From NCBI GenBank assembly GCA_964565765.1, contig CAZMGF010000005.1, forward strand, positions 19,290 through 83,289: a DNA stretch of 64,000 nucleotides, in the 5' to 3' direction. Below are positions 1-7,904 of this stretch, piece after piece. Source of the stretch: Bog-1181 sp964565765 (GTDB lineage: Bacteria; Oederibacteriota; PGYV01; Palsa-1178). The position numbers were made by a program, and so were the translations under genes. The notes under the pieces were generated by a model. The model worked only from the letters and a program-made list of their open reading frames with translations, was not told the origin of the DNA and ran no database searches. Position 1 is the stretch's first letter. Each line of letters begins with the position of its first letter.

Positions 1-1421
1 TCCTCCGGAGCCATCATTTTTTCCATGGTCTCAAGGCACGGCAGCGCCTCGGCGCCGTATTCCGATATTATAAAACGTTTTTCCGCGTTTACCGTATCCA
101 GATAAAAATTCTCCGGCGTATTCTCATAATACCAGCCCGGATAATAATGCTGTGTAAAATCCGATGCCTTTTCTATATAGCGGACCGGATCCTCCTCGCG
201 CGCCTTTATATACAGCACCGGATCAAGCTGTTTTTCGCTCACAAATGGCTCATTGTGGCAGCACCAGAAAGATATCGAGGGCCTGTTGTAATGGAGGTTT
301 ATCATGTCCTTTATCTGCGAGACGGCGTTCTCCATGAACGTCTCGCTGGTTTCATACCCCCACTGAAGCGCGAAGTCCTGCCATACCATCAAACCCGCCT
401 TATCCGCTTCATAATAGAGTTCCTTGCGGTTCACGTGCGCGTGTATCCTTACCATATTTATATTGGCCTCTACGAGCATCTTAACGTCCAGGGCGGCTTT
501 TTTGGAATTGTATTCGGAAAGCATCTGCGTAGGAATTATATTGGTCCCGCGTATGAAAAACCTCTTTCCGTTAAGGTACCATGCCTTATCTTCGGCCTTT
601 TTGAATTCCCTGATGCCTGAAATATCCGCGTACTCGTCCTTTATGGCCCCTGATTTTACAGTATACGTAAATTCATAAAGATTCGGGGCGCCGAAATCCC
701 ATGTCCACCACAGCGCCGGGTTTTGCATGTCGGCATGAAGAAAAATTGTATTCGTTCCCGGCTTGAGCGTTATTTCCCTTTTTAATGTTTTCGAAACGCC
801 TTTGAAATTAAAGGGCTTTATTATCCCTGAAACTGATGCGTCCACATTATTTCCGGAAAAATTGTTTATAATAAGTTCGGAGCCCACGTTCCATACTCCG
901 TCATCCTTTAAGAGCGGTGTGATTTTTACCCTTTCTATCTCCAGCATGTCGCTTGATTCAATATATACGTCGTTCCAGATTCCGCCCGTGTTCATGTTCT
1001 GCCCGTGCTTCTTGTCCCAGGAACCAGGCCTCGCGTCATGGTGGTTAAAAATCCCCTTTATAAGGTATTTTGCGTTCGGCCAGATATCTGTCGATTCCTT
1101 CGGCGCGTTCACCTTTACCCGGATATTGTTCTTTCCTGTTTTTATGTTTCCTGTCACATCAAAGCGGAATTTCTGGAAATAACCCTCATGGGAACCCGCC
1201 GCCCTGCCGTTAAGCGAGGCTTCGCAGAAATAATCCACCCCTGTAAATACAAGAAAATATTTTTTGTCCGGCTGCTTTTTAAAGGTGAACTCCCTGCTGT
1301 ATTCGGCTTCGCCCGAGATGTCAAAACCGGCGGAGTACCAGTTCAAGGGTACGGTAATCTTCGCCTTCTTGTCCTGATACAAAAAGTTCCACCTGCCGTT
1401 CAAGCTTGTTTTTTTCTTCAT
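1..1421 (-). CDS. Glycoside hydrolase family 2 protein (beta-mannosidase/beta-galactosidase type), 5' part
   Basis: About 473 residues are visible; the gene runs off the left edge, so the C-terminus is missing. The order fits GH2: an N-terminal jelly-roll sugar-binding domain, an immunoglobulin-like domain, then the TIM barrel. The catalytic acid/base lies in an HNEP motif (Glu about 391). The nucleophile is probably Glu about 454 in ISEYG. No signal peptide is visible, so a cytoplasmic enzyme acting on imported beta-linked oligosaccharides is likely. The ATG at 1421 has AAGGAG upstream. The specificity (mannosidase, galactosidase or glucuronidase) cannot be fixed without the C-terminus. Confidence 0.88.
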   Translation of the reverse strand, partial: MKKKTSLNGRWNFLYQDKKAKITVPLNWYSAGFDISGEAEYSREFTFKKQPDKKYFLVFTGVDYFCEASLNGRAAGSHEGYFQKFRFDVTGNIKTGKNNIRVKVNAPKESTDIWPNAKYLIKGIFNHHDARPGSWDKKHGQNMNTGGIWNDVYIESSDMLEIERVKITPLLKDDGVWNVGSELIINNFSGNNVDASVSGIIKPFNFKGVSKTLKREITLKPGTNTIFLHADMQNPALWWTWDFGAPNLYEFTYTVKSGAIKDEYADISGIREFKKAEDKAWYLNGKRFFIRGTNIIPTQMLSEYNSKKAALDVKMLVEANINMVRIHAHVNRKELYYEADKAGLMVWQDFALQWGYETSETFMENAVSQIKDMINLHYNRPSISFWCCHNEPFVSEKQLDPVLYIKAREEDPVRYIEKASDFTQHYYPGWYYENTPENFYLDTVNAEKRFIISEYGAEALPCLETMEKMMAPE

Positions 1422-1469
1422 ATATTCTCCTTGGCTGGCGCCGGTTTTAAATAAATAAATTGTTATAAT

Positions 1470-1498
1470 TTTATACAATAAATACCTTTATTTTACAA
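1470..1498 (-). promoter_or_regulatory. Sigma-70-like promoter for the GH2 gene
   Basis: On the minus strand TTGTAA (1498-1493) and TATAAA (1475-1470) are separated by 17 bases. They lie about 50 bases upstream of the GH2 start, in an AT-rich gap of 138 bases. Inferred from consensus match only. Confidence 0.45.
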
Positions 1499-1559
1499 GG
1501 GATTTACGCAAGAACATCATATGGTTTGTTTCATGTGAAAAGTAAGTATTAAAACGTGT

Positions 1560-2540
1560 TTACATGCCTGTGGGTTTTTTCAGTTCTTCCCTTATCCTTC
1601 TGTAAGTTACGATAGGAAGGTCTCCCGGTATGAGTTTTTCATCCATCCTTAATTCCGTCTTTATGGGCAGCTGCGTGAGAACCACGCGCCTGTCCTGGTT
1701 CAGTATTTTTTTGGAAAAACGCATATTGAAAAAATCAAACAGCTGCCTTAATACCGGCACGGTCATAAAACGCTGATAGGCGCGCAGGTAGATTACTGTA
1801 TTTGAATCATCCACTGGAACAAATGCCACAAATATCCTGAGCTGCGGCAGTATCCAGTTCTGCCATATATTAGGAAAAATAAAATGTATGTGCTGTTTTT
1901 GTAAGTCGGGCGGCGGCAGTTCAGAAGCTTTCTTCGGAGTCTGCCCGATATCTTTTTCATTGTAAACCCAGAACTCTATCTGCCTGTTTTCCTTTATAAG
2001 CTCCACCGGGCCGTTCACAAGCACCCTGTTGCCCTTACCGATAGTATCATAATGAACAAACGGGACATGGACAAGATCCAGCTGGTTTTCAACGGCCCTT
2101 GAATAATGGACTGGCCAGCTGTGAACGGAAGTTACATAAGGGAAGTTTTCGTCAATGTCTGTAAATGACGGAACTTCGGGCAGTTTTTCTTTCGCGGCCC
2201 CCCAGAAAATAAATATCATACCGTGGCGTTCCGCCGTTTTATAGGAATTGACCCTGAACTGTTCCGCGGGTTTTGACGCACTGCCGTTGGCGGGTATTAA
2301 TACAACACAGCCGCTTTCATCATATTCAAAACCGTGAAAGGGGCACTGCGCATGTCCGTCTTTCATTTTGCCCGCCGACATTGCGGCCCCCCTGTGGCAG
2401 CATTTGTCCGCCAGGCAGACGGGTTCTCCATTATTATTTCTCCAGAATACCAGCCTCTCGCCAAGGCGGGTAACGCCTGTAAGTTTATTCTTTTTTACTT
2501 CATTTGATTCAAGAACGGCGTACCACTGGTTGCGTATCAT
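1560..2540 (-). CDS. Rieske [2Fe-2S] oxygenase, ring-hydroxylating alpha-subunit type
   Basis: 326 residues. The N-terminal Rieske domain has the cluster ligands Cys47-x-His49 and Cys66-x-x-His69 (CCHRGA and CPFHG). A mononuclear iron site follows as Asp155, His158 and His163. This is the architecture of the PaO/vanillate-demethylase-like oxygenases, which hydroxylate or demethylate aromatic or cyclic substrates using O2 and an external reductase. No reductase or ferredoxin gene is adjacent, so substrate and electron donor are unknown. The start is ATG with a GGGGGTG ribosome site. It stands alone between the GH2 gene and a tRNA region. An O2-using enzyme suggests at least occasional oxygen exposure. 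Confidence 0.85.
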   Translation of the reverse strand: MIRNQWYAVLESNEVKKNKLTGVTRLGERLVFWRNNNGEPVCLADKCCHRGAAMSAGKMKDGHAQCPFHGFEYDESGCVVLIPANGSASKPAEQFRVNSYKTAERHGMIFIFWGAAKEKLPEVPSFTDIDENFPYVTSVHSWPVHYSRAVENQLDLVHVPFVHYDTIGKGNRVLVNGPVELIKENRQIEFWVYNEKDIGQTPKKASELPPPDLQKQHIHFIFPNIWQNWILPQLRIFVAFVPVDDSNTVIYLRAYQRFMTVPVLRQLFDFFNMRFSKKILNQDRRVVLTQLPIKTELRMDEKLIPGDLPIVTYRRIREELKKPTGM

Positions 2541-2649
2541 TGATATTCACCCCCATGAATTAATATTTTCTTTATTATACCTTATTCCAAAAATGATAAA
2601 AGGTTTTTTTGTAGAGGCGGCTATCCGGGCAAAAAAAGTGGAATCATCA

Positions 2650-2873
2650 TGGTGGGCGCGGCCGGGATGTCGCCTGCAGCGACAAGATGAGTGGATGATA
2701 AAACTTTGATTTTCGGGCGCTCGCCACAGCTCGCGCAACATCTCCGAACAGTGACCCTTAGCTTGTCGAGCTGATACTCTGAGGCGTAATTGCGAGCTTC
2801 AGGCGAGCATATTATTATAGAACCTTCCTCTCGCCTTGCCGCTTCAGCGGCCACCAACTGAGCTACGCGCCGG
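2650..2873 (-). pseudogene. Broken tRNA-Val copy split by two insertions
   Basis: The segment repeats the intact tRNA at 2933-3009 in three blocks: the acceptor 3' end plus half of the T-loop (2650-2668), the rest of the T arm through the anticodon arm (2745-2780), and the D arm plus acceptor 5' side (2852-2873). A 76-base insertion (2669-2744) falls in the T-loop. A 71-base insertion (2781-2851) falls in the D-loop. Both T-stem and anticodon-stem positions carry mismatches, so normal tRNA function is unlikely. Insert blocks 2719-2725 and 2728-2734 are exact reverse complements of 2802-2808 and 2792-2798. This region explains most of the 392-base gap between the Rieske gene and the intact tRNA. 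Confidence 0.75.
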
Positions 2874-2920
2874 CTAAAAAGAATCCTAGTATTCAACTTT
2901 GCTGTGCTATATAAACAAAG

Positions 2921-3025
2921 AGAGGCACATCATGGTGGGCGCGACTGGGATCGAACCAGTGACCCTTAGCTTGTCGAGCTAATACTCTAACCAACTGAGC
3001 TACGCGCCCAACATGATGTGCCTCT
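2921..3025. repeat. Perfect 14-bp inverted repeat enclosing tRNA-Val
   Basis: AGAGGCACATCATG at 2921-2934 is the exact reverse complement of 3012-3025. The two arms flank the tRNA closely; the 2921 arm includes the CA of the encoded CCA tail. In the precursor the leader and trailer could therefore pair as a 14-bp stem stacked beyond the acceptor stem, with a small TT/ACC internal loop. Confidence 0.85.
2933..3009 (-). tRNA. tRNA-Val (anticodon GAC)
   Basis: A 77-nt cloverleaf with encoded CCA. The acceptor stem is GGGCGCG/CGCGCCC. The D stem is GCTC/GAGT with one G-T pair. The anticodon stem is TTAGC/GCTAA around the loop TCGACAA, and the T stem is ACTGG/CCAGT around TTCGATC. The discriminator base is A. 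The loop places GAC at positions 34-36, which reads valine GUC/GUU codons. Position 33 is C rather than the near-universal U. A promoter lies about 65 bases upstream. Confidence 0.92.
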
Positions 3026-3073
3026 TACAATTCTATGATGATTCCGTCTCTTTTCACCTTTAAAACACATATG

Positions 3074-3101
3074 ATTTTATTATATATTCCACATATGTCA
3101 A
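3074..3101 (-). promoter_or_regulatory. Sigma-70-like promoter upstream of tRNA-Val
   Basis: On the minus strand TTGACA (3101-3096) and TAAAAT (3079-3074) are separated by 16 bases, in a good position to transcribe the tRNA at 3009. The octamer CACATATG occurs twice in direct orientation here (from 3066 and from 3090). Confidence 0.5.
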
Positions 3102-3108
3102 CCACAAT

Positions 3109-4038
3109 TTACTGCGCCTGCTTATATTTGCCGCCCTGTCTTGTTCCCCGTTTTTCCAGCTCCTTTATGAACATTTCCTTGATTGCAGCCTTGTATTCGG
3201 GTCTGCAGTAATTCGGCGCCAGAAGCTCATTTTCATCTCCCTCCGCGGTAAAACGCATAAGCACCATTTCGGGCGGTAAAATTTCGGCTATATCGGCCAG
3301 TGCGCTGATATATTCTCCGGCTCCAAGAAGTTTAAATGGATGGCGGCTGTATTCATCCCCCATCGCCGTACCTTTCATAACATACAGTGGATGTATTTTT
3401 ATTCCGAAAATATTCATTGAAGCAATCAGCCCCGCAGTGCGCATAAAATCCTCATGGCTCTCGCCGGGCAGCCCGGCCATCATATGCGCGACCACCCTGA
3501 TATCTGTCCCACGTGCCCTTTGAACGGCATCCTGAAAATCAGCTACGGTATGCCCCCTGTTGATATTTTTCAGTGTATTGTCATTTGCGGACTGCAGCCC
3601 CAGTTCCAGCCATATTTCACTGCCCCTGTCCTTATAAGAGTCAATCAGACTTAAAACCTCGTCATTTGCGCAGTCCGGCCTTGTACCCACATCAATTCCT
3701 ATTACCCCCTGATGATTAAATGCCTCGGAATAAACAGCCGCGAGCTCGTCTATTGGCGCGTTGGTATTTGAATAGGACTGGTAATATATGATAAATTTTG
3801 TATCGCTTCCGTAACGCCTTATGCCCGATGATATTCCGTGCATTATCTGTTTGGCAAGCGGCACTGTCGGGTCGTTTCCCGGGGGTGTACTGCCCTTATG
3901 GCAGTATGTGCAGCCGCCGCTCCCGTCCTCATTCATGTGCGGGCACAAAAACGGGAGTGAAACCGTGATTTTCCGGACCCTTGTCCCGTATTTTTCCCTG
4001 AAATACCCGCTCAAACTCCTGTATAATTCCTTTTCCAC
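3109..4038 (-). CDS. TIGR01212/YhcC-family radical SAM protein
   Basis: 309 residues from the preferred GTG start. The cluster motif is Cys32, Cys43 and Cys46 in a CPH...GGCTYC context, typical of the YhcC-like radical SAM family, followed by the usual barrel motifs (IGTRPDC-like, LELGLQS, MAGLPGES). The family binds a 4Fe-4S cluster and SAM; its substrate is not established. Three in-frame starts exist: TTG at 4104, ATG at 4062 and GTG at 4038. I chose 4038 because AAGGAG sits 8 bases upstream and the family N-terminus begins near here. Upstream lies the folded element at 4127-4230, which could be in its leader. Confidence 0.85.
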   Translation of the reverse strand: MEKELYRSLSGYFREKYGTRVRKITVSLPFLCPHMNEDGSGGCTYCHKGSTPPGNDPTVPLAKQIMHGISSGIRRYGSDTKFIIYYQSYSNTNAPIDELAAVYSEAFNHQGVIGIDVGTRPDCANDEVLSLIDSYKDRGSEIWLELGLQSANDNTLKNINRGHTVADFQDAVQRARGTDIRVVAHMMAGLPGESHEDFMRTAGLIASMNIFGIKIHPLYVMKGTAMGDEYSRHPFKLLGAGEYISALADIAEILPPEMVLMRFTAEGDENELLAPNYCRPEYKAAIKEMFIKELEKRGTRQGGKYKQAQ

Positions 4039-4126
4039 TGATAATTCTCCTTGAAAGTCCATTTTTTCCCATGCACATTTAATTGCCAAATGAGACCGCG
4101 ACAAGCAGCGGCTCTACAACCCGTCA

Positions 4127-4230
4127 TGTTGCGGACATATGAGACTTTTGGAGGGCCCTGCGCACCCCTGGGTGGTTAATAGAATATTAATTTAGGCGCA
4201 GCTACCCGGAAAAAGGCTCATATTGCAACA
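4127..4230. other. Strongly folded intergenic element, possible structured RNA or palindromic repeat
   Basis: A nested set of inverted repeats covers the whole segment. 4127-4132 pairs with 4225-4230 (6 bp), 4137-4143 with 4217-4223 (7 bp), 4145-4149 with 4211-4215 (5 bp), 4158-4163 with 4196-4201 (6 bp). Inside are a 6-bp hairpin 4176-4181/4185-4190 and a small ACC/GGT hairpin at 4164-4173. It lies between the yebC terminator and the radical SAM start. It could be a leader RNA of that gene, a stand-alone small RNA, or a small mobile palindrome. It matches no riboswitch I recognise. Confidence 0.5.
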
Positions 4231-4257
4231 GGTATTAAACCGGAAAAATGTGCTGCA

Positions 4258-4290
4258 ACAAAAAAAGGGCGGTTTTACCCGCCCTTCTTT
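4258..4290 (-). terminator. Rho-independent terminator after yebC
   Basis: On the minus strand AAGGGCGG and its complement form a GC-rich hairpin (about 4286-4266) followed directly by a run of T. It is 35-60 bases past the yebC stop. The + strand also reads as hairpin plus short T-run. Confidence 0.85.
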
Positions 4291-4324
4291 TTGCCTTCAA
4301 AATATCATTTAAGGACACCCTTTT

Positions 4325-5077
4325 TTATTCCTGGCTGCCCAGTCTGTCCATCTCTTCCTTTGAAATATCAAAATTCGCGTAAACATTGGAAACGTCCTCA
4401 TTTTCCTCGAGGTTGTCCATCAGCTTGAGCATATTTTCAGCGTCCTTGCCCGTAAGCTTTACATATGTCTTCGGCACCATTGTGACTTCCGCCGCGGCGA
4501 ATTTCACCGACTTTGACTCAAGTGCCTTGCGCACAGCCTCAAAATCGGATGCCTCGGTGATAATATCATAAGAGTCATCTTCGTTCTTTATATCCTGGGC
4601 CCCGGCTTCAAGCGCCACTTCCATCAGGGACTCTTCATCTATTGATTCCTTGGGGACGGATATAAACCCCTTCTGCTCGAACTGCCATGCCACGGACCCT
4701 ACAGAACCCATGCTTCCGTTGCTTTTGAGCAGCAGGGCGCGCAGATCAGCCGCAGAGCGGTTCTTGTTGTCCGTGGTCACCTTAATAAGGACAGCGACAC
4801 CGGCCGGGCCGTATGCCTCGTAATTTATTTCCTCGTATGTAACACCGGGAAGCTCGCCGGTGCCCTTCTGTATCGCCTTTTTAATATTATCTGAAGGCAT
4901 ATTTACGGCCTTGGCCTTTTCGACAACCGACCTTAAGCGGGCATTGGTATTTATATCTCCGCCGGATTTGGCCGCGACGATTATTTCCCTTATTATCTTT
5001 GTGAATGACGCGCCCCTCTTTGAATCGATAAGCGCTTTTTTACGCCTTATGGTCGCCCATTTTGAATGTCCTGACAT
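4325..5077 (-). CDS. yebC: YebC/PmpR family protein (TACO1-like)
   Basis: 250 residues, the full family length, starting with the hallmark MSGHSKWATIRRKK. The family binds DNA or ribosomes; members have been described as transcriptional regulators and, more recently, as factors that relieve ribosome stalling at proline stretches. The three-domain layout is complete: an N-terminal basic bundle, a middle domain with the YEAYGPAGVA segment, and the acidic C-terminal domain. It is followed by a terminator and preceded by a 157-base gap to the thioesterase gene. Confidence 0.95.
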   Translation of the reverse strand: MSGHSKWATIRRKKALIDSKRGASFTKIIREIIVAAKSGGDINTNARLRSVVEKAKAVNMPSDNIKKAIQKGTGELPGVTYEEINYEAYGPAGVAVLIKVTTDNKNRSAADLRALLLKSNGSMGSVGSVAWQFEQKGFISVPKESIDEESLMEVALEAGAQDIKNEDDSYDIITEASDFEAVRKALESKSVKFAAAEVTMVPKTYVKLTGKDAENMLKLMDNLEENEDVSNVYANFDISKEEMDRLGSQE

Positions 5078-5234
5078 AAATCTCCTTTCGTTCCAGACAT
5101 TAAATTATGCCTTGAATTTATTTTTTCTGCGGTGTTTTTTCCTTTTGTGTGTTTTGATCTTCCATCCATGCCTTTTTTTTCCGCTTCCCATCTGAACCTC
5201 CGTTTGAATTATAATTTAATATCTGAATTTCTTA

Positions 5235-5657
5235 TTAAAACCCCGGCTGTTCCGCTTCCACTTTCACGCAAAGCGCTTCCGCTTCGGCCACACATTCTCC
5301 GTCGCGGTCGCGTACCAGAGTGCTTTTTATCCACATCAGGCTTTTTCTCTGCCTGTCCACCCGGGCCCTCGCCGTGACAGGCTCAAGTATTGCCAGAGGC
5401 CTTTTAAATTTAACCTTTATTTCCGCGCTTACCACGGGTTTTTTGTCAGTAAGCCACGGTAAATTTACCATAACTTCATCCAAAAGTAAAGATATCATTC
5501 CTCCATGGACTACCCCTGAATAGCCCTGCATTTCCCTGGGAAATGCGTATCCGGCCTCAATCCCGTCTTCCGTGAGTTTAAAATCCAGCTTCATTCCTAT
5601 TGGATTTTTTTCGCCGCACGCGAAGCAATACCTGTCATCTATCCATTCAGCGCTCAT
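5235..5657 (-). CDS. PaaI-like hotdog thioesterase
   Basis: 140 residues, typical length for a single hotdog fold. The signature HGG (His51) followed by LLLDE (Asp60, Glu61) marks the catalytic helix of the PaaI/YbdB-type acyl-CoA thioesterases. An N-terminal CFACGEKNP segment is common in this subgroup. The start overlaps the stop of mtnA by four bases, so the two are translationally coupled. The substrate cannot be told from sequence. Confidence 0.85.
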   Translation of the reverse strand: MSAEWIDDRYCFACGEKNPIGMKLDFKLTEDGIEAGYAFPREMQGYSGVVHGGMISLLLDEVMVNLPWLTDKKPVVSAEIKVKFKRPLAILEPVTARARVDRQRKSLMWIKSTLVRDRDGECVAEAEALCVKVEAEQPGF

Positions 5658-6721
5658 AGATCAGCCACGATTTCCTTATTAAGTAATGTTTTTTCAAGAT
5701 TCATGTCAAACGGGGCCCTGATCACCCCTTTTTCGGTTATTATCGCCGAGATAAACCTGGCGGGCGTTACGTCAAAAGCAGGATGCAGGGCCCTTGTTTT
5801 CTTCGGGGCTATATCCCTGCCGAATATCTGCTTTACTTCGTCCTCGCTCCTCATTTCTATGGGTATCATATCTCCTGATTTCAGGCTGAAGTCAATCGTG
5901 GAGGACGGAGCCGCCACATAAAATGGTATTTTATTGGTATATGCCAGCACCGCCAATGAATATGTCCCTATCTTGTTGGCCACATCTCCGTTCGCCGTTA
6001 TCCTGTCCGCCCCTACTATAACCACGTTGATCATGCCTTTGGACATAAAGTATCCGGCCATATTATCCGTTATAAGGTAGTGGGCTATTTTTTCCTCGCA
6101 CATCTCAAACGCCGTGAGCCTGGCCCCCTGCAGGTACGGCCTGGTTTCATCAACGTAAACCGTGATTTTTTTCTTTTTCGCGTTTGCCGCGCGGATTACC
6201 CCGAGCGCCGTGCCGTATCCCGCCGTGGCAAGTGCGCCCGCGTTGCAGTGTGTGAGTATTGAGTCTTTTTCCCTTATAAGCTCAGCCCCGAATTTTCCTA
6301 TAAGTTTGTTGTTTTCCAGGTCTTCTTTATATATTTTTACGGCTTCTCCCACAAGAAGGTCCCTTATCGATTCAACGCGCCTTTCCTTGTTGTTCTCCAT
6401 AAAAGCAAGCATGCGGTTTACCGCCCATTTCAAATTGACCGCGGTCGGCCTTGTCTTAATAAGAGCCTCAGCCGCGGCATGTATGTTTTTACTCAACTTA
6501 TCATAACTGCCCGCCGATATCCTTTTTGCCTCGATTGCCAGTCCGAATGCCGCGGCTATGCCTATCAGGGGCGCTCCCCGAAGTTTCATATCCTTTATGG
6601 CGTCCGCCACATCACCAAAAGTCCTGCAGGTGATATATTTTTTTTGAAAAGGCAGAAGCGTCTGGTCAAGCACTATAAGGCGGTTATTTTTCCATTCAAT
6701 CGGCGACAGTTCTTTGGTCAT
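5654..6721 (-). CDS. mtnA: S-methyl-5-thioribose-1-phosphate isomerase
   Basis: 355 residues. The enzyme converts methylthioribose-1-phosphate to methylthioribulose-1-phosphate in methionine salvage. The catalytic Cys159 (in THCNAG) and Asp239 (in VGADRI) match Cys160/Asp240 of the Bacillus enzyme. RGAPLIG and the NGDVANKIGTY sugar-phosphate motif are intact. AGAGGAG precedes the ATG. The upstream neighbour is a purine nucleoside phosphorylase that could supply the substrate from methylthioadenosine. Later salvage enzymes (mtnB, C, D) are not in the window. The eIF2B-like paralogues are less likely given the complete active site. Confidence 0.93.
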   Translation of the reverse strand: MTKELSPIEWKNNRLIVLDQTLLPFQKKYITCRTFGDVADAIKDMKLRGAPLIGIAAAFGLAIEAKRISAGSYDKLSKNIHAAAEALIKTRPTAVNLKWAVNRMLAFMENNKERRVESIRDLLVGEAVKIYKEDLENNKLIGKFGAELIREKDSILTHCNAGALATAGYGTALGVIRAANAKKKKITVYVDETRPYLQGARLTAFEMCEEKIAHYLITDNMAGYFMSKGMINVVIVGADRITANGDVANKIGTYSLAVLAYTNKIPFYVAAPSSTIDFSLKSGDMIPIEMRSEDEVKQIFGRDIAPKKTRALHPAFDVTPARFISAIITEKGVIRAPFDMNLEKTLLNKEIVADL

Positions 6722-6758
6722 TTACTTTCTCCTCTCAGGCGGGTATTAAATACCCGGA

Positions 6759-7589
6759 TCAATTGATCCTTTTTATAACTTCTTTCATCAGCGCCGTAAG
6801 TTTAGGCTCGGCATCAGCCGCGTTCTTGAGTATTTTTTTTATGTCTGTCGGTTCGAGTTCATCCGGTAGGCACATGTCGGTAATTATTGATACTCCCAGA
6901 ATTTTCAGGCCTGCGTGTACTCCGACAATAACCTCCGGCACCGTGGACATGCCTACGACATCCGCAATCTTGTTGAGCATCCTGTATTCCGCGCGTGTTT
7001 CAAAATTCGGGCCCAGCACGCCGGCGTACACCCCTTTTTTTAGGTCCAGTTTTAAATAAGCGGCTGCTTTTTCAGCAATCACGATGAGCTCGCGTGAATA
7101 TGGCTCAAGCATATCGGGCCAGCGCGGCCCGAGTTCGTTGTCGTTCATCCCTATAAGCGGGTTGTCCCCGAGAAACAGGCTGATATGGTCCTCAATCAAA
7201 ACAATATCGGCGCCTTTGAATGAAGGGTTAAGTCCGCCGGCGGCGTTGGATATCATAAGGTATTTGATGCCAAGGGCCTTCATGACCCTTACAGGAAATG
7301 TCACTTCCTGAAAAGTATAACCTTCATACCTGTGGAAACGCCCCTGCATCGCCACAACTTTCCTGCCCTCAAGCTCTCCCAGGACAAGCTGCCCGTAATG
7401 GGTCTCAACCGTTGAAAGCGGAAAATTCGGTATTTTTGAATAGGGTATTTCCTTTACCGGTTTTATCTCTTTTGCCAGGGCGCCCAGCCCGGTGCCCAGT
7501 ATGATGCCTATTTCAGGTTTGAATCCCGGCGCTGATTTTCTTATCATATCAGCCGATTTTTCTATTTTTTTAACAAGGTCATTTGCCAT
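6759..7589 (-). CDS. Trimeric-type purine nucleoside phosphorylase (possible MTA phosphorylase)
   Basis: 276 residues of the PNP/MTAP family. Phosphate-site motifs GTGLG (33-37) and GRFHRYEGY are present, as are NAAGG (115-119), FETRAEY with Glu197, and GMSTVPEV. These match the PNP subgroup that splits inosine and guanosine. At the base-recognition position where classical PNPs have ITN, this protein has ITD (Asp238), as in MTA phosphorylases. Being next to mtnA, it may cleave methylthioadenosine. The pathway role is inference. Confidence 0.88.
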   Translation of the reverse strand: MANDLVKKIEKSADMIRKSAPGFKPEIGIILGTGLGALAKEIKPVKEIPYSKIPNFPLSTVETHYGQLVLGELEGRKVVAMQGRFHRYEGYTFQEVTFPVRVMKALGIKYLMISNAAGGLNPSFKGADIVLIEDHISLFLGDNPLIGMNDNELGPRWPDMLEPYSRELIVIAEKAAAYLKLDLKKGVYAGVLGPNFETRAEYRMLNKIADVVGMSTVPEVIVGVHAGLKILGVSIITDMCLPDELEPTDIKKILKNAADAEPKLTALMKEVIKRIN

Positions 7590-7606
7590 TTAAAAATCCT
7601 CCTGTT

Positions 7607-7903
7607 TTAATCTCTTATATTTTTTAAAAGTATTGCTTCCGCGTTTTCCGCGCTTATGTTCCTCAGCATTACTTTTTTTGACCTTGATGATAAACCCGAA
7701 ATCACTTCCACGCTGCTTTTGCTTATCCCGAAAATTCCGGACAGGAAATTTTCAAGTTCCCTGTTGGCCCTTCCCTTTTCAGGCTGTGCCGCCACTTTTA
7801 TCTTCAAAACGCCGTTCGAAAAGCCGTTTATGGCGTTTTTTTCCGCTCCCGGCGAGGCCTTTACCATCAGCAAAAGTGAATCCTTTTTCCGGATTATTAT
7901 CAA
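7607..7903 (-). CDS. DUF167 (YggU-like) protein
   Basis: 98 residues with the DUF167 signature: VKASPGA near the start, then VAAQPEKGRANRE and the ISGLSSRSK segment. The function is unknown across the family. It ends the yggS-proC-yggT-DUF167 cluster, an arrangement seen in many bacteria. Only one base separates it from yggT. Confidence 0.9.
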   Translation of the reverse strand: MIIIRKKDSLLLMVKASPGAEKNAINGFSNGVLKIKVAAQPEKGRANRELENFLSGIFGISKSSVEVISGLSSRSKKVMLRNISAENAEAILLKNIRD

Positions 7904-7904
7904 A

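Noticed and set aside
147..1454. Several + strand frames of 80-157 codons in the first 1.4 kb
   Set aside because: They lie opposite the clear GH2 coding frame on the minus strand and have no recognisable protein content.
2547..2896. Two minus-strand frames (64 and 91 codons) over the tRNA relic
   Set aside because: They run through tRNA-derived sequence and hairpin inserts, with no ribosome site or family similarity.
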